Shown here one piece after another: positions 19,113-27,424 of a stretch of DNA of 64,000 bases. The stretch is from JAUICS01 sp964384335 (GTDB lineage: Bacteria > Pseudomonadota > Alphaproteobacteria > Micavibrionales > Micavibrionaceae): contig CAYLKN010000008.1 in the NCBI GenBank assembly GCA_964384335.1, positions 1-64,000 of the forward strand, read 5' to 3'. Position 1 is the stretch's first letter. Every line of letters begins with the position of its first letter. Below the pieces are notes generated by a model. That model was not told the origin of the DNA. It made no database searches and saw nothing but the letters and a program-made list of their open reading frames with translations. The position numbers and the translations under genes were made by a program.

Positions 19113-19640
19113 ATGGATAATAACGAATTACTTGACAGAAAGACGATAGAGGCAGGCCGGGTCTTCATTCATGAAGGAGATGATGGATATTGTGCCTTTC
19201 TTGTGCAGAGCGGCCGGGTTCGGGTATTCACAATGAAAGACGATAAAAAAATCGAGCTGGCCCAGCTTGGCCCGGGCAGTATAATCGGCGAAGTTGCGCT
19301 TATCCTGGACGAACCCCGCGGAGCAAGTGTGGAAACAATTGAAAGCAGTGTTGTGGTTACCATCAGCCGTGATGATTTTGAACAAAAACTGCGCAAATCA
19401 GACAAGACAATCCGCGGTGTTCTTAAACTGCTCTCACAGCGTCTGAAATCCCAGAATTTTGAAGCTGTGCGCAAGAAAGAGCTTCAAGATTCCTTTGACG
19501 ATCAGGCACTGGCTTTAATGGAAAGTTTTTCAAAAAAAATGTCAGAGGAAAAACGTCTTTTGTTTATGGAGGAAGTGACACCGCACATGAATAACTTGAT
19601 CAAAGCACTGAAAGCCTTTAAAAATAATGCACTTAATTAA
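19113..19640 (+). CDS. Cyclic nucleotide-binding domain protein
   Basis: About 175 residues. Residues 5-110 form a cNMP-binding (Crp-like) beta-roll, with EAGRVFIHEGDDG and the phosphate-binding cassette-like GSIIGEVALILDEPRGASV. The remaining C-terminus is helical and charged (QRLKSQNFEAVRKKELQDS) and shows no winged-helix DNA-binding domain, so it is not a Crp/Fnr-type regulator. It could act as a scaffold or sensor subunit. The ATG at 19113 fits the family N-terminus; a TTG at 19068 in frame is also possible. guaA follows 14 bases after its stop. Confidence 0.78.
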   Translation: MDNNELLDRKTIEAGRVFIHEGDDGYCAFLVQSGRVRVFTMKDDKKIELAQLGPGSIIGEVALILDEPRGASVETIESSVVVTISRDDFEQKLRKSDKTIRGVLKLLSQRLKSQNFEAVRKKELQDSFDDQALALMESFSKKMSEEKRLLFMEEVTPHMNNLIKALKAFKNNALN

Positions 19641-19654
19641 AGGTTAATTCATCC

Positions 19655-21211
19655 GTGCAAGTTTATGACCGCATTCTGATTATTGATTTCGGGTCTCAGG
19701 TGACCCAGCTTATCGCCCGGCGTATACGGGAAAACGGCGTTTACTGTGAAATATGGCCTTTTAATGTCATTACGTCCTCCAAAATCAAAGCTTTCGCCCC
19801 CAAAGGTCTTGTCTTCTCCGGCGGGCCGGCATCCGTGACGGAGGACGGATCGCCCGCGTTGCCCTTTGATATCTATGAGCTCGGTCTGCCCATTTTCGGC
19901 ATTTGTTACGGCCAGCAGCTTATGGCGAAGCAGCTTGGCGGAAAGGTGGAATGCAGCGACCATCAGGAGTTCGGGCGGGCCTATGTTGACGTGGTGGACA
20001 ACAGCCCGCTTCTTCAGGATGTCTGGGAAAAAGGGGCACATGAACAGGTCTGGATGAGTCATGGGGACCGGGTTACGGCTTTGCCGGACGGGTTCCGGAG
20101 TGTAGGCAAGTCCAATGGTGCGCCTTTTGCGTTTATTGCCGACGACCGGCGCCGTTTTTATGGTGTGCAGTTTCATCCGGAAGTTGTGCATACACCTCAT
20201 GGTTCGGCATTGCTTAAAAATTTTACGCATTCTGTCTGCGGCTGCTCCGGAGACTGGACTATGGCCGCATTCCGGGAGGAGGCTGTCGCCAAAATCCGGG
20301 ATAAGGTCGGCAAGGCGAGGGTGATCTGCGGCCTTTCCGGAGGAGTCGATTCTTCAGTAACGGCGGTTCTGGTGCATGAAGCGGTCGGTGAGCAGCTTAC
20401 CTGCATTTACGTCGATACCGGAATGATGCGTGAGGGGGAGAGCCGGCAGGTGGTCGATCTGTTCCGTCATCATTACAACATTCCACTGGTTCATAAGGAC
20501 GCCGGCCAGATTTTTCTCAGCCGTTTAAAGGATGTTTCCGACCCGGAACGGAAACGCAGCATTATCGGCAATACCTTTATTGAGGTATTCGAGGAGGAGG
20601 CGAATAAAACAGGCGGTGCGGGCTTCCTCGCGCAAGGCACGCTCTATCCGGATGTTATTGAAAGTGTTTCCTTTACCGGAGGGCCGAGCGTCACAATCAA
20701 ATCGCATCACAATGTGGGCGGTCTGCCGGAGAGAATGAATATGGATCTGGTAGAGCCTTTACGGGAACTTTTCAAGGATGAGGTTCGCGAACTTGGCGTC
20801 GAGCTTGGCATGCATCCGGATTTTGTAAAAAGGCATCCATTTCCGGGACCGGGGCTGGCAATACGCATACCGGGCGGAGTTACGGAGGAAAAGGTTGCCA
20901 TTCTCAGAAAGGCGGACACCATATATCTTGAGGAAATACGCAATGCCGGGCTGTATGATACGATATGGCAGGCGTTTGCGGTTCTTTTGCCGGTCAAGAC
21001 TGTTGGTGTAATGGGCGACAGCCGATCGTACGATCATGTCTGCGCCCTTCGTGCCGTTACGTCAACAGACGGTATGACGGCCGATTTTTTCCATTTCGAT
21101 CATGATCTCCTCAGCCGTATTTCCACCCGCATAATCAATGAGGTCCGCGGTATCAACCGTGTTGTTTATGACATCACATCAAAACCTCCGGGCACAATTG
21201 AGTGGGAGTAG
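19655..21211 (+). CDS. guaA: GMP synthase (glutamine-hydrolysing)
   Basis: 518 residues, full length. The N-terminal class I glutamine amidotransferase has the nucleophile Cys84 in GICYGQQL and the His/Glu pair in HPEVVHTPHG. The ATP pyrophosphatase domain has the PP-loop GLSGGVDSSV. The C-terminal dimerisation domain ends IEWE. It converts XMP to GMP with ATP and glutamine, in purine synthesis. The start is a GTG at 19655, preceded by AAAGG at 12 bases. A terminator follows directly. Confidence 0.97.
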   Translation: MQVYDRILIIDFGSQVTQLIARRIRENGVYCEIWPFNVITSSKIKAFAPKGLVFSGGPASVTEDGSPALPFDIYELGLPIFGICYGQQLMAKQLGGKVECSDHQEFGRAYVDVVDNSPLLQDVWEKGAHEQVWMSHGDRVTALPDGFRSVGKSNGAPFAFIADDRRRFYGVQFHPEVVHTPHGSALLKNFTHSVCGCSGDWTMAAFREEAVAKIRDKVGKARVICGLSGGVDSSVTAVLVHEAVGEQLTCIYVDTGMMREGESRQVVDLFRHHYNIPLVHKDAGQIFLSRLKDVSDPERKRSIIGNTFIEVFEEEANKTGGAGFLAQGTLYPDVIESVSFTGGPSVTIKSHHNVGGLPERMNMDLVEPLRELFKDEVRELGVELGMHPDFVKRHPFPGPGLAIRIPGGVTEEKVAILRKADTIYLEEIRNAGLYDTIWQAFAVLLPVKTVGVMGDSRSYDHVCALRAVTSTDGMTADFFHFDHDLLSRISTRIINEVRGINRVVYDITSKPPGTIEWE

Positions 21212-21216
21212 TCTTG

Positions 21217-21250
21217 CGGGTCAAGCCATTGATTTGCCCGGTCTTTTTTC
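21217..21250 (+). terminator. Rho-independent terminator of guaA
   Basis: CGGGTCAA (21217-21224) pairs with TTTGCCCG (21233-21240), with one G-T wobble and one mismatch, around an 8-base loop. GTCTTTTTT follows. It lies 6 bases past the guaA stop. Confidence 0.7.
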
Positions 21251-21409
21251 ATGCGGTTGCACAAAACCTGGCCCAAAAGTTTGACTACTTTAAATCATAG
21301 TTGTTCGAAGGGATTAAAATGCACTCAAATAAGTAAAGTGTTTGTGCAAGGTGTTTGGTTTTACTTCTTGGATTCTGAAAGACGCACTTGCTGAAGGGAG
21401 AAACAGGAA

Positions 21410-22048
21410 ATGATATATAAAATGTTTGGAAGAGCTAAGGCATTTTATAGAAAACAGAGATTCTGGATTGATCAACGTTATCATCATAATTACTCATTTA
21501 TTCACATAAATAAGTGCGGCGGAACAAGCGTTGAGAAGTTTTTGGGAATACCAAAGGTTCATGATACTGCCGCCCATCGAATTAAAATGATTGGAAAAGA
21601 AAGATGGGATAATCGTTTTACATTCGCCTTAGTAAGACACCCGTATTCAAAAGTTGTTTCTCACTACAATTACAGGGTTAAGAAAAATAAAACTAATTTA
21701 AAGCATTCTTTTCTTGATCTTAATGACTGGGTAAAGTTTTCATATGGCGCTAAAGATCCAGAATATTATGATAAACCATTAATGTTTGCACCATGTTACA
21801 GCTGGTTAGTATATAACGGTGCTATTGTTGTGGAATGTATTATCAAACTTGAAGACATCGATCGCGACTGGCCTAAAATCTGTGAAAATTTAAAACTCTA
21901 CCACAAACCCCTGCCAAAAGCTAACCGGACTTCTGGTAACACTATTCAGGCCGCATTTGATCAGTTAGACGATGAAGCGGTTTCCATAATACATAATCAT
22001 TTCCGTGACGATTTCACTGAGTTTAAATATGACAAGCTTTCTCGTTGA
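21410..22048 (+). CDS. Sulfotransferase family protein
   Basis: 212 residues resembling carbohydrate sulfotransferases of the Golgi-type family 2. The PAPS 5'-phosphosulfate loop is HINKCGGTSVEK (32-43) and the 3'-phosphate site is VRHPYSKVVSHY (75-86). These enzymes move sulfate from PAPS to a hydroxyl or amine of a glycan or other acceptor. The gene is clearly richer in A+T than its neighbours (Lys, Asn, Ile codons in AAA, AAT, ATT), with a good ribosome binding site (AGGAA before ATG) and a terminator beyond. This suggests recent transfer. Neighbours give no clue to the acceptor. Confidence 0.8.
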   Translation: MIYKMFGRAKAFYRKQRFWIDQRYHHNYSFIHINKCGGTSVEKFLGIPKVHDTAAHRIKMIGKERWDNRFTFALVRHPYSKVVSHYNYRVKKNKTNLKHSFLDLNDWVKFSYGAKDPEYYDKPLMFAPCYSWLVYNGAIVVECIIKLEDIDRDWPKICENLKLYHKPLPKANRTSGNTIQAAFDQLDDEAVSIIHNHFRDDFTEFKYDKLSR

Positions 22049-22118
22049 TGAGTGAACCATAAGATGCCCAAAAGAAACCAAGCGGTGACTTTGGTAAGCT
22101 TTGAGAAGAACGAATAGA

Positions 22119-22170
22119 AAAGGCTAATCCAGAACACCCCTAAATTTCGGGGGGATTACCTTTGGCTTTT
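22119..22170. terminator. Bidirectional terminator between convergent genes
   Basis: AAAGG(C)TAATCC (22119-22130) pairs with GGATTACCTTT (22153-22163) with one bulged C, and an inner CCCC/GGGG pair extends the stem. T-rich tracts follow on both strands (GGCTTTT on plus, CCTTTTCTATT on minus). It serves the sulfotransferase gene and the response regulator gene, which converge here. Confidence 0.6.
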
Positions 22171-22172
22171 AT

Positions 22173-22541
22173 CTAAAAAAGATTTTTTTCAACCCGCATG
22201 ACAAAATCAGCGGGCTCGAAAGGTTTAACGATATAATCCCTGGCACCCAGTGAAATGCTTTCCATCACATCTGTGATTGTGTTGACCCCGGTCATCAAGA
22301 TAATGGGGATGGGATTTGTTTCAGGATTGCCCTTAAGGGCCTTAATGACATCATTTCCATCCAGCCCCGGCATTTTCCGGTCCAGAATGACTATGGCCGG
22401 CATGTTGCTTTCCGCCATGGCAATCCCTTCCTCGCCGTCCATGGCCTGAATGATCCTGTATCCTTTTTCAGTCAGGATCACTCCCACGATATCCAGTATC
22501 GTCTGGTCGTCATCAACAACAAGTATTTTTTCGCCCGCCAC
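22173..22541 (-). CDS. Single-domain response regulator (CheY/DivK-like)
   Basis: 122-residue receiver domain with no output domain. Acidic pocket D10-D12 in VVDDDQT, phospho-acceptor Asp54 in VILDRKMPG, switch Thr84 in LMTG and Lys106 in VKPF are all in place. GTG start at 22541 with a strong AAGGAG 8 bases upstream. It sits 88 bases downstream of an HPt gene on the same strand, so the two probably work in one phosphorelay, with the sensor kinase encoded elsewhere. The target is unknown; candidates include motility and cell-cycle control. Confidence 0.92.
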   Translation of the reverse strand: MAGEKILVVDDDQTILDIVGVILTEKGYRIIQAMDGEEGIAMAESNMPAIVILDRKMPGLDGNDVIKALKGNPETNPIPIILMTGVNTITDVMESISLGARDYIVKPFEPADFVMRVEKNLF

Positions 22542-22629
22542 AGTGGTAACTCCTTAATAATTTCTAAAGCTAATATATAACAGGAACGCGCGTGTGCAAA
22601 TTCAATACGTGCGCATGTTATAGCCAGGC

Positions 22630-23043
22630 TTATTTTGACTGAAACGCTTTAAGGCTCGCTATCGTTTGTTTAAAACCGTCTTCAATTTCGTCCCAGCAGT
22701 CCTTAATCACGTCAACCTTTCCTTCTATCCCCGCGATTTCGATTCGAGAGGCCAGGTGAGAGGCACCCAGCGCACCAATCTGTGCGCTGGAAGACTTCAA
22801 TGCATGTGCCGGATCGATAATATTTTCGCCCTCATTACAGGAAATGTGCTTTTCTATGCGGGTCATGACTGTATGTAATTCATCAATGTATTTATCAAGA
22901 TAAAGTGCGAAATTTTCCTTTCCGATCTGCGTTTGCATATCGTCTACGATCTCAGGGTCCACAATATGAATTTCCCTGTCTCCGAGGCTCGGATGGCCGG
23001 TCAGTGCAATATCAAGACGAGTTAATAATGGTGTCAAATTCAT
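22630..23043 (-). CDS. HPt domain protein
   Basis: 137 residues. A C-terminal helical histidine phosphotransfer domain has the phospho-His80 in AHALKSSSAQIGA, preceded by a helix with YLDKYIDELHTVMTRIEK and followed by GASHLASRIEIAG. The first 25 residues are unassigned. HPt proteins shuttle phosphoryl groups between receiver domains. No clear ribosome binding site. Positioned upstream of the receiver-only gene and divergent from prfB. Confidence 0.85.
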   Translation of the reverse strand: MNLTPLLTRLDIALTGHPSLGDREIHIVDPEIVDDMQTQIGKENFALYLDKYIDELHTVMTRIEKHISCNEGENIIDPAHALKSSSAQIGALGASHLASRIEIAGIEGKVDVIKDCWDEIEDGFKQTIASLKAFQSK

Positions 23044-23174
23044 AATTTAAGTGATGTTTATTTCTTTAGCTGTCAAAGTGGAATGAACAGAGAATATTGA
23101 TATAAATAGCTTATATAATTAAAAACATATATGTACTAACAAAGAAAGCAATAACACCCATACCGGAGAAAACT

Positions 23175-24288
23175 ATGAAAGCTGAAACACAGGATATCGT
23201 TAACAATATTGAACAGTCCCTGAATCATATACGGAGGTATCTTTGACTGGGATAATGCCCTTAGAAAACTTGAAGAGCTGAATGCCCTTGCCGAAGATCC
23301 TGGACTTTGGGACAACCACGAAAAAGCCCAGAAACTTATGCAGGAACGCACTGCACTCGAAAGCCGTATTGGTGATGTAAAGGGGCTTGAGTCCCGCCTT
23401 CGTGAAACTGTTGAAATGATTGAGCTCGGCGAGGAGGAAGGGGACGCAGCGGTTGTCGCCGATGCCGAAAAAGATCTCTCCGCAATCATGAAAGAATCGG
23501 ATAAGCTTGAGCTTCGCAGCCTGCTGTCCGGTGAGGCAGACGATAAAAGCGCCTATCTGGAAGTCAATGCGGGGGCAGGCGGGACGGAAGCTCAGGACTG
23601 GGCCCAGATGCTTTTGCGTATGTATACCCGCTGGGCGGAGCAGAACGGTTACAAGATTACAGAGCTGGAAAAAACGTCCGGGGAGGAAGCCGGGATAAAG
23701 TCGGCCACAATCGAAATAGAGGGTCATCAGGCTTATGGGTGGCTTAAAACAGAAAACGGCGTTCACAGGCTGGTTCGTATTTCTCCGTTTGATTCAAATG
23801 CAAGACGTCATACAAGCTTTGCCTCCGTTGCGGTGTCCCCGGTCATTGACGACACAATCACGATAGATGTGGACGAAAAAGATCTGCGCATTGATACGTT
23901 CCGCTCCAGCGGGGCGGGCGGACAGCATGTGAATACGACGGACAGTGCAGTCCGCATCACGCACATACCGACCGGGATCGCCGTCTCATGCCAGAGCGAA
24001 AGGTCACAACACCAGAACAAGGCGCATGCCATGAATATGCTAAAAGCCAGACTGTATGATCGGGAACTGCAGGAAAGGGAGGAGCAGCGCCAGAAACTTC
24101 AGGGTGAAAAATCGGATATAGCATGGGGGCACCAGATCCGCTCCTACGTCCTGCATCCCTACCAGATGATCAAGGACCTCCGCACAGGACACGAAACATC
24201 CTCTTCCCAGTCTGTTCTGGACGGGGACATCGACCGCTTCCTTGAATTGTCTCTGGCGCACGGGATCGAGAAGGATAAGCAGGAGTGA
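23175..24288 (+). CDS. prfB: Peptide chain release factor 2 (programmed +1 frameshift)
   Basis: RF2 of about 370 residues, read as 23175-23243 joined to 23245-24288. The first frame encodes 23 residues (MKAETQDIVNNIEQSLNHIR...) and meets an in-frame TGA at 23244. A +1 shift restores DWDNALRKLEEL and the full factor. The GGQ peptidyl-hydrolysis motif is in SSGAGGQHVNTTDSAV and the SPF stop-codon tripeptide in RISPFDSNARRH. RF2 ends translation at UGA and UAA. Start supported by GGAG ahead of the ATG at 23175. A strong terminator follows. Confidence 0.97.
23231..23247 (+). promoter_or_regulatory. prfB autoregulatory frameshift site
   Basis: ACGGAGGTATCTTTGAC holds an internal Shine-Dalgarno (GGAGG), a slippery CTT and the in-frame TGA followed by C. 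This is the standard RF2 element: low RF2 lets the ribosome slip +1 at CTT and make more RF2. Confidence 0.95.
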
Positions 24289-24308
24289 TGGCAGATTTGT
24301 GACTCTTA

Positions 24309-24353
24309 TTCAGAACTTTTTTCATTATAGCAAAAAAGTTCTGAATGTTTTTT
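24309..24353 (+). terminator. Rho-independent terminator of prfB
   Basis: A perfect 14-bp stem: TTCAGAACTTTTTT (24309-24322) and AAAAAAGTTCTGAA (24332-24345) around a 9-base loop, followed by TGTTTTTT. It starts 20 bases after the prfB stop. Confidence 0.9.
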
Positions 24354-24441
24354 AAATTCGTATGGTCACTGAAAATCCCTTTTAGTAGGCTAATACATAT
24401 ATCAGGCCTATTTTACGTCAAAGGATACAGCAGATTACAAA

Positions 24442-27279
24442 ATGCCAGTTTTAATACACCTCATAACGGCTCTCTGTCTGGCCGTTTTTCTGGTTTTGGT
24501 TCCGTCCGGCGAATCGTCGGCGCGCCAGACGTTCGGGCTTACCCCTGAAACAGACTGGAAAGTGACCCGTATCGATGCAAAAAGCCCGCAAGGCAAGCCT
24601 TATTGTGTTATGGCAACCCGCTTCAACAAGAATGTTATACTCAGCCTGGCCCAGAACGCTCAGGCAGGGAGTTCCATGGCGCTTGACTTTCAAAGCCCGA
24701 AGCTGGTTGAAGGGGCTGAATACGACCTGAAGCTAAAGGTTGAAGGGGCTGTCACCCGCGATTTCAGGGTCAATCCTGTTTCGAAGGAAGCATTTGTCGT
24801 CAGGCTTGCTTATGATCCTGAGTTTATTGACGCGCTTGTGCAAAGAAAAACTCTTGTTTTCGAATTCAAACAATCTGAACTGACCTTTGATCTTCAGAAT
24901 ATTGATGAGGGATTTCAAAAGCTTGCGGACTGCGTCGATAATCTTCCTGCCGATCTTGCTGCAGCATCAGAAGAACCTGCGGCGCAGAATGATGAGCAAT
25001 CGAAGGACCTTCCCGCCGAGAACACTGCTGCGGAAGTCGATACTCAAACATCGAAAACTGCTCTGGCCAATGTGTCTGATGTGCCCGAAATCCGGGAAGA
25101 GGAATCGGCGCAAGAAATGGACGTGCCGGGCAACGTTAATGTGCCAAGGGGCCCTGTGCCTCTTGCCTCGAATACTGTTTCAGCAGGTGCGGCTGTCTCT
25201 GCACGGCCTTCTGGGGAAAATGCAGGCAATGAAAACGAAAATAACAATGGTAATAATAATGCGCCGCAGGTTCCTGTGCCTCCCGAAAGGCCGCAGATTG
25301 CCTCTTTAAATCAAAATACAGCATCATTAGGCGATACGGCCGCTGCGAAGTCAGAAACCTTTGGTAATCAAGATAATTCGGCCCGTATTCAGGAGCTTAA
25401 AGAGAAAGTTGTCTTTCTTGAAAACAAAAACGCCCGGCTTGAACAAACTTTAAACAGCGTCGGAAAAAGCCGTCAGGAAAATAACGATTCTTTGTCGCAA
25501 AAAACAAAGGATCTGTCTGCAAAACTGAGCGGGCTTGAAAGCAGGCAGGCAGAACTTCAGGAGGAAAGGCGAAGCCTGATTTCACAGAATAAGGCACTTG
25601 AAAATCAATTGAAAAAGAAAGATGAGCAACTGGCACAAATTGAAAGTCAGATGCCCGATCTGCCTCAAGACGAGGTTAATGCCCTGAAAACTGAAAAACA
25701 GGTCCTTGAGCAGGAAGTTGCCGATCTGAAATTAAAGCTTGATGAGGTTATGTCGGGTAAAACCCAGGTTTCTCAGGATGTTTCTGCATTAAGTACCCAG
25801 CTGAAAGAGCTCAACCGCAAGTATTTTGAAGAGAAGCAGCAGCTTCAGAACGAAATTGCGCGCCTTGAAGAGGATAAAAAATCACTGAACGCAAGGCTGA
25901 ATTTCTCAGAATCCGCAAGGGAAAGGGTGGAACAGCTCCGTGTCCGCCTTGAAGAACAGGAACAGGAAAACGAAGCCCTTCTGGAGAAGATAGCCGCACT
26001 TGAAGTTGATCGTCTGCAGACTATAGAGCCTGCGTCAGGATCGGCCTTTGCAAGCGGTTCAGAAGAGGCTGAGAGAGAACTGATACGCCTTCGGGAAGAG
26101 AATATAAATCTGATTGAGCGTATCAACTCAATGCGCAATGCCGGTAACGGCCGGGAGTTCTGTCTGGCATCCGAAAATATGAACATCGAAAAAATGGCCG
26201 GGCGGTATCAGGAGGCGCAGAAAGAAATTATCAGACTTGGCAAGGCGCTCAGGGACCAGCGGAAAAAATGCTCTGCCCAGGGCTCAACGGGGACGATAGC
26301 CTCCACACTTCTTGATCCGAGATTAAGCTCCGAATCACAGAAAAAACTGTATACTTCTTTGTCAGGTCAGATTGAAAACACACAAGCGCTTTTGCAGGAA
26401 CAAAGGGAAAAATACGAAGCCCGCATAAGAGCCCTCAAACAGCAACTGACCGGTCAGAAAAATCCGGATGGTGATAATTTCACCGAATCGGCGCGCGGCC
26501 AGTCACAAACTCAGAATACAGATGTTGTCGGTCTGGTTGATATTGAACCGGCAGCCGGTGGTTTTATGTCGAGACTGGCTGGTGAAATGCCTTCTGAACC
26601 AAGGCGTTCCGATACCGGCAGTCCGCCTGACCGCCCGATTTCCTTAACGGGCCGGAGTTTTGAACAACAACAACCGGTACAAACCGCACACAATTCTGCG
26701 AACAGGGACGGCAGATACCAAAAACCGTTCAGAAGCAACCCTCAAACCGCAGACGGTTCTGTTCAGGATTCGCACGCCAATACATATTCGCCGGATAAAG
26801 GCGTTAATGCATTTAGCCAGCGACTGTCGAATCTTCTGCAAAGCGCATCAATTCCGGTAAGCGGCATGATATTTGACGTATCGGGCGGTAGCGGAAGTAC
26901 AAAATCTTTCCGCTGGGATACCGGCCAGCTTTTGGGATCTGCCGATTATATTGAAATGCCCGGATCGCAGAACAGCGCTCATTTCTTCCGTGAAATCGTC
27001 AGACAGCATCTGAACAAAATCAAGAACAGATGTGATGGCCGTTTTTCATCTCAGTTAACTGAAAAAGAAAAAATCACGGGCCCAAACGAAGGTAAGGATA
27101 TAATCGGTTACTCGATCTCCTGTATTTCAAAAGGAAATCAGGATGTTTATGCTTCTCTTCTCTTTGTGAATGAAGGCACAGGAATGGTTGTTTACAAACA
27201 TGAAAGTCAGAGAGAAAACGATCATCCAGCCGCAGTGAACGCATCACGTAACCTGGCGAATGCCATTGCGTCGCTGTAA
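24442..27279 (+). CDS. Exported coiled-coil protein of unknown function (945 aa)
   Basis: I do not recognise a named family. Signal peptide at residues 1-29 (LIHLITALCLAVFLVLVPSGES). An N-terminal globular domain (about 30-175) has two Cys and WKVTRIDAK, PYCVMATRF. It is followed by a Pro/Ala/Asn-rich linker (to about 300, including NNNGNNNAPQ), then a long coiled coil (about 310-540 and 560-680) rich in Glu, Lys, Leu, and a second disordered linker. A C-terminal domain (about 785-945) contains two Cys and YSISCISKGNQDVYASLLF. The layout suggests a periplasmic or envelope-spanning structural protein. The gene stands alone between prfB and the EAL gene. Confidence 0.85.
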   Translation: MPVLIHLITALCLAVFLVLVPSGESSARQTFGLTPETDWKVTRIDAKSPQGKPYCVMATRFNKNVILSLAQNAQAGSSMALDFQSPKLVEGAEYDLKLKVEGAVTRDFRVNPVSKEAFVVRLAYDPEFIDALVQRKTLVFEFKQSELTFDLQNIDEGFQKLADCVDNLPADLAAASEEPAAQNDEQSKDLPAENTAAEVDTQTSKTALANVSDVPEIREEESAQEMDVPGNVNVPRGPVPLASNTVSAGAAVSARPSGENAGNENENNNGNNNAPQVPVPPERPQIASLNQNTASLGDTAAAKSETFGNQDNSARIQELKEKVVFLENKNARLEQTLNSVGKSRQENNDSLSQKTKDLSAKLSGLESRQAELQEERRSLISQNKALENQLKKKDEQLAQIESQMPDLPQDEVNALKTEKQVLEQEVADLKLKLDEVMSGKTQVSQDVSALSTQLKELNRKYFEEKQQLQNEIARLEEDKKSLNARLNFSESARERVEQLRVRLEEQEQENEALLEKIAALEVDRLQTIEPASGSAFASGSEEAERELIRLREENINLIERINSMRNAGNGREFCLASENMNIEKMAGRYQEAQKEIIRLGKALRDQRKKCSAQGSTGTIASTLLDPRLSSESQKKLYTSLSGQIENTQALLQEQREKYEARIRALKQQLTGQKNPDGDNFTESARGQSQTQNTDVVGLVDIEPAAGGFMSRLAGEMPSEPRRSDTGSPPDRPISLTGRSFEQQQPVQTAHNSANRDGRYQKPFRSNPQTADGSVQDSHANTYSPDKGVNAFSQRLSNLLQSASIPVSGMIFDVSGGSGSTKSFRWDTGQLLGSADYIEMPGSQNSAHFFREIVRQHLNKIKNRCDGRFSSQLTEKEKITGPNEGKDIIGYSISCISKGNQDVYASLLFVNEGTGMVVYKHESQRENDHPAAVNASRNLANAIASL

Positions 27280-27424
27280 CCCGCATGTATTGCCATTATC
27301 ATTGATCGCCCCCCACTTATTTGCCAGATTGTCTTGTAAATTGATAAGCTTTATAAGGAACAGGTTTAGGATCAGAACTTATTAACACAATTATATTTGT
27401 TTAGGTTATAGACGGGCAATCATA

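Noticed and set aside
21251..22172. Sulfotransferase islet as part of a transposon
   Set aside because: No transposase, terminal inverted repeats or target duplications are visible.
23244..23246. In-frame TGA in prfB as a selenocysteine codon or disruption
   Set aside because: It sits in the standard RF2 frameshift context, and the downstream frame is complete.
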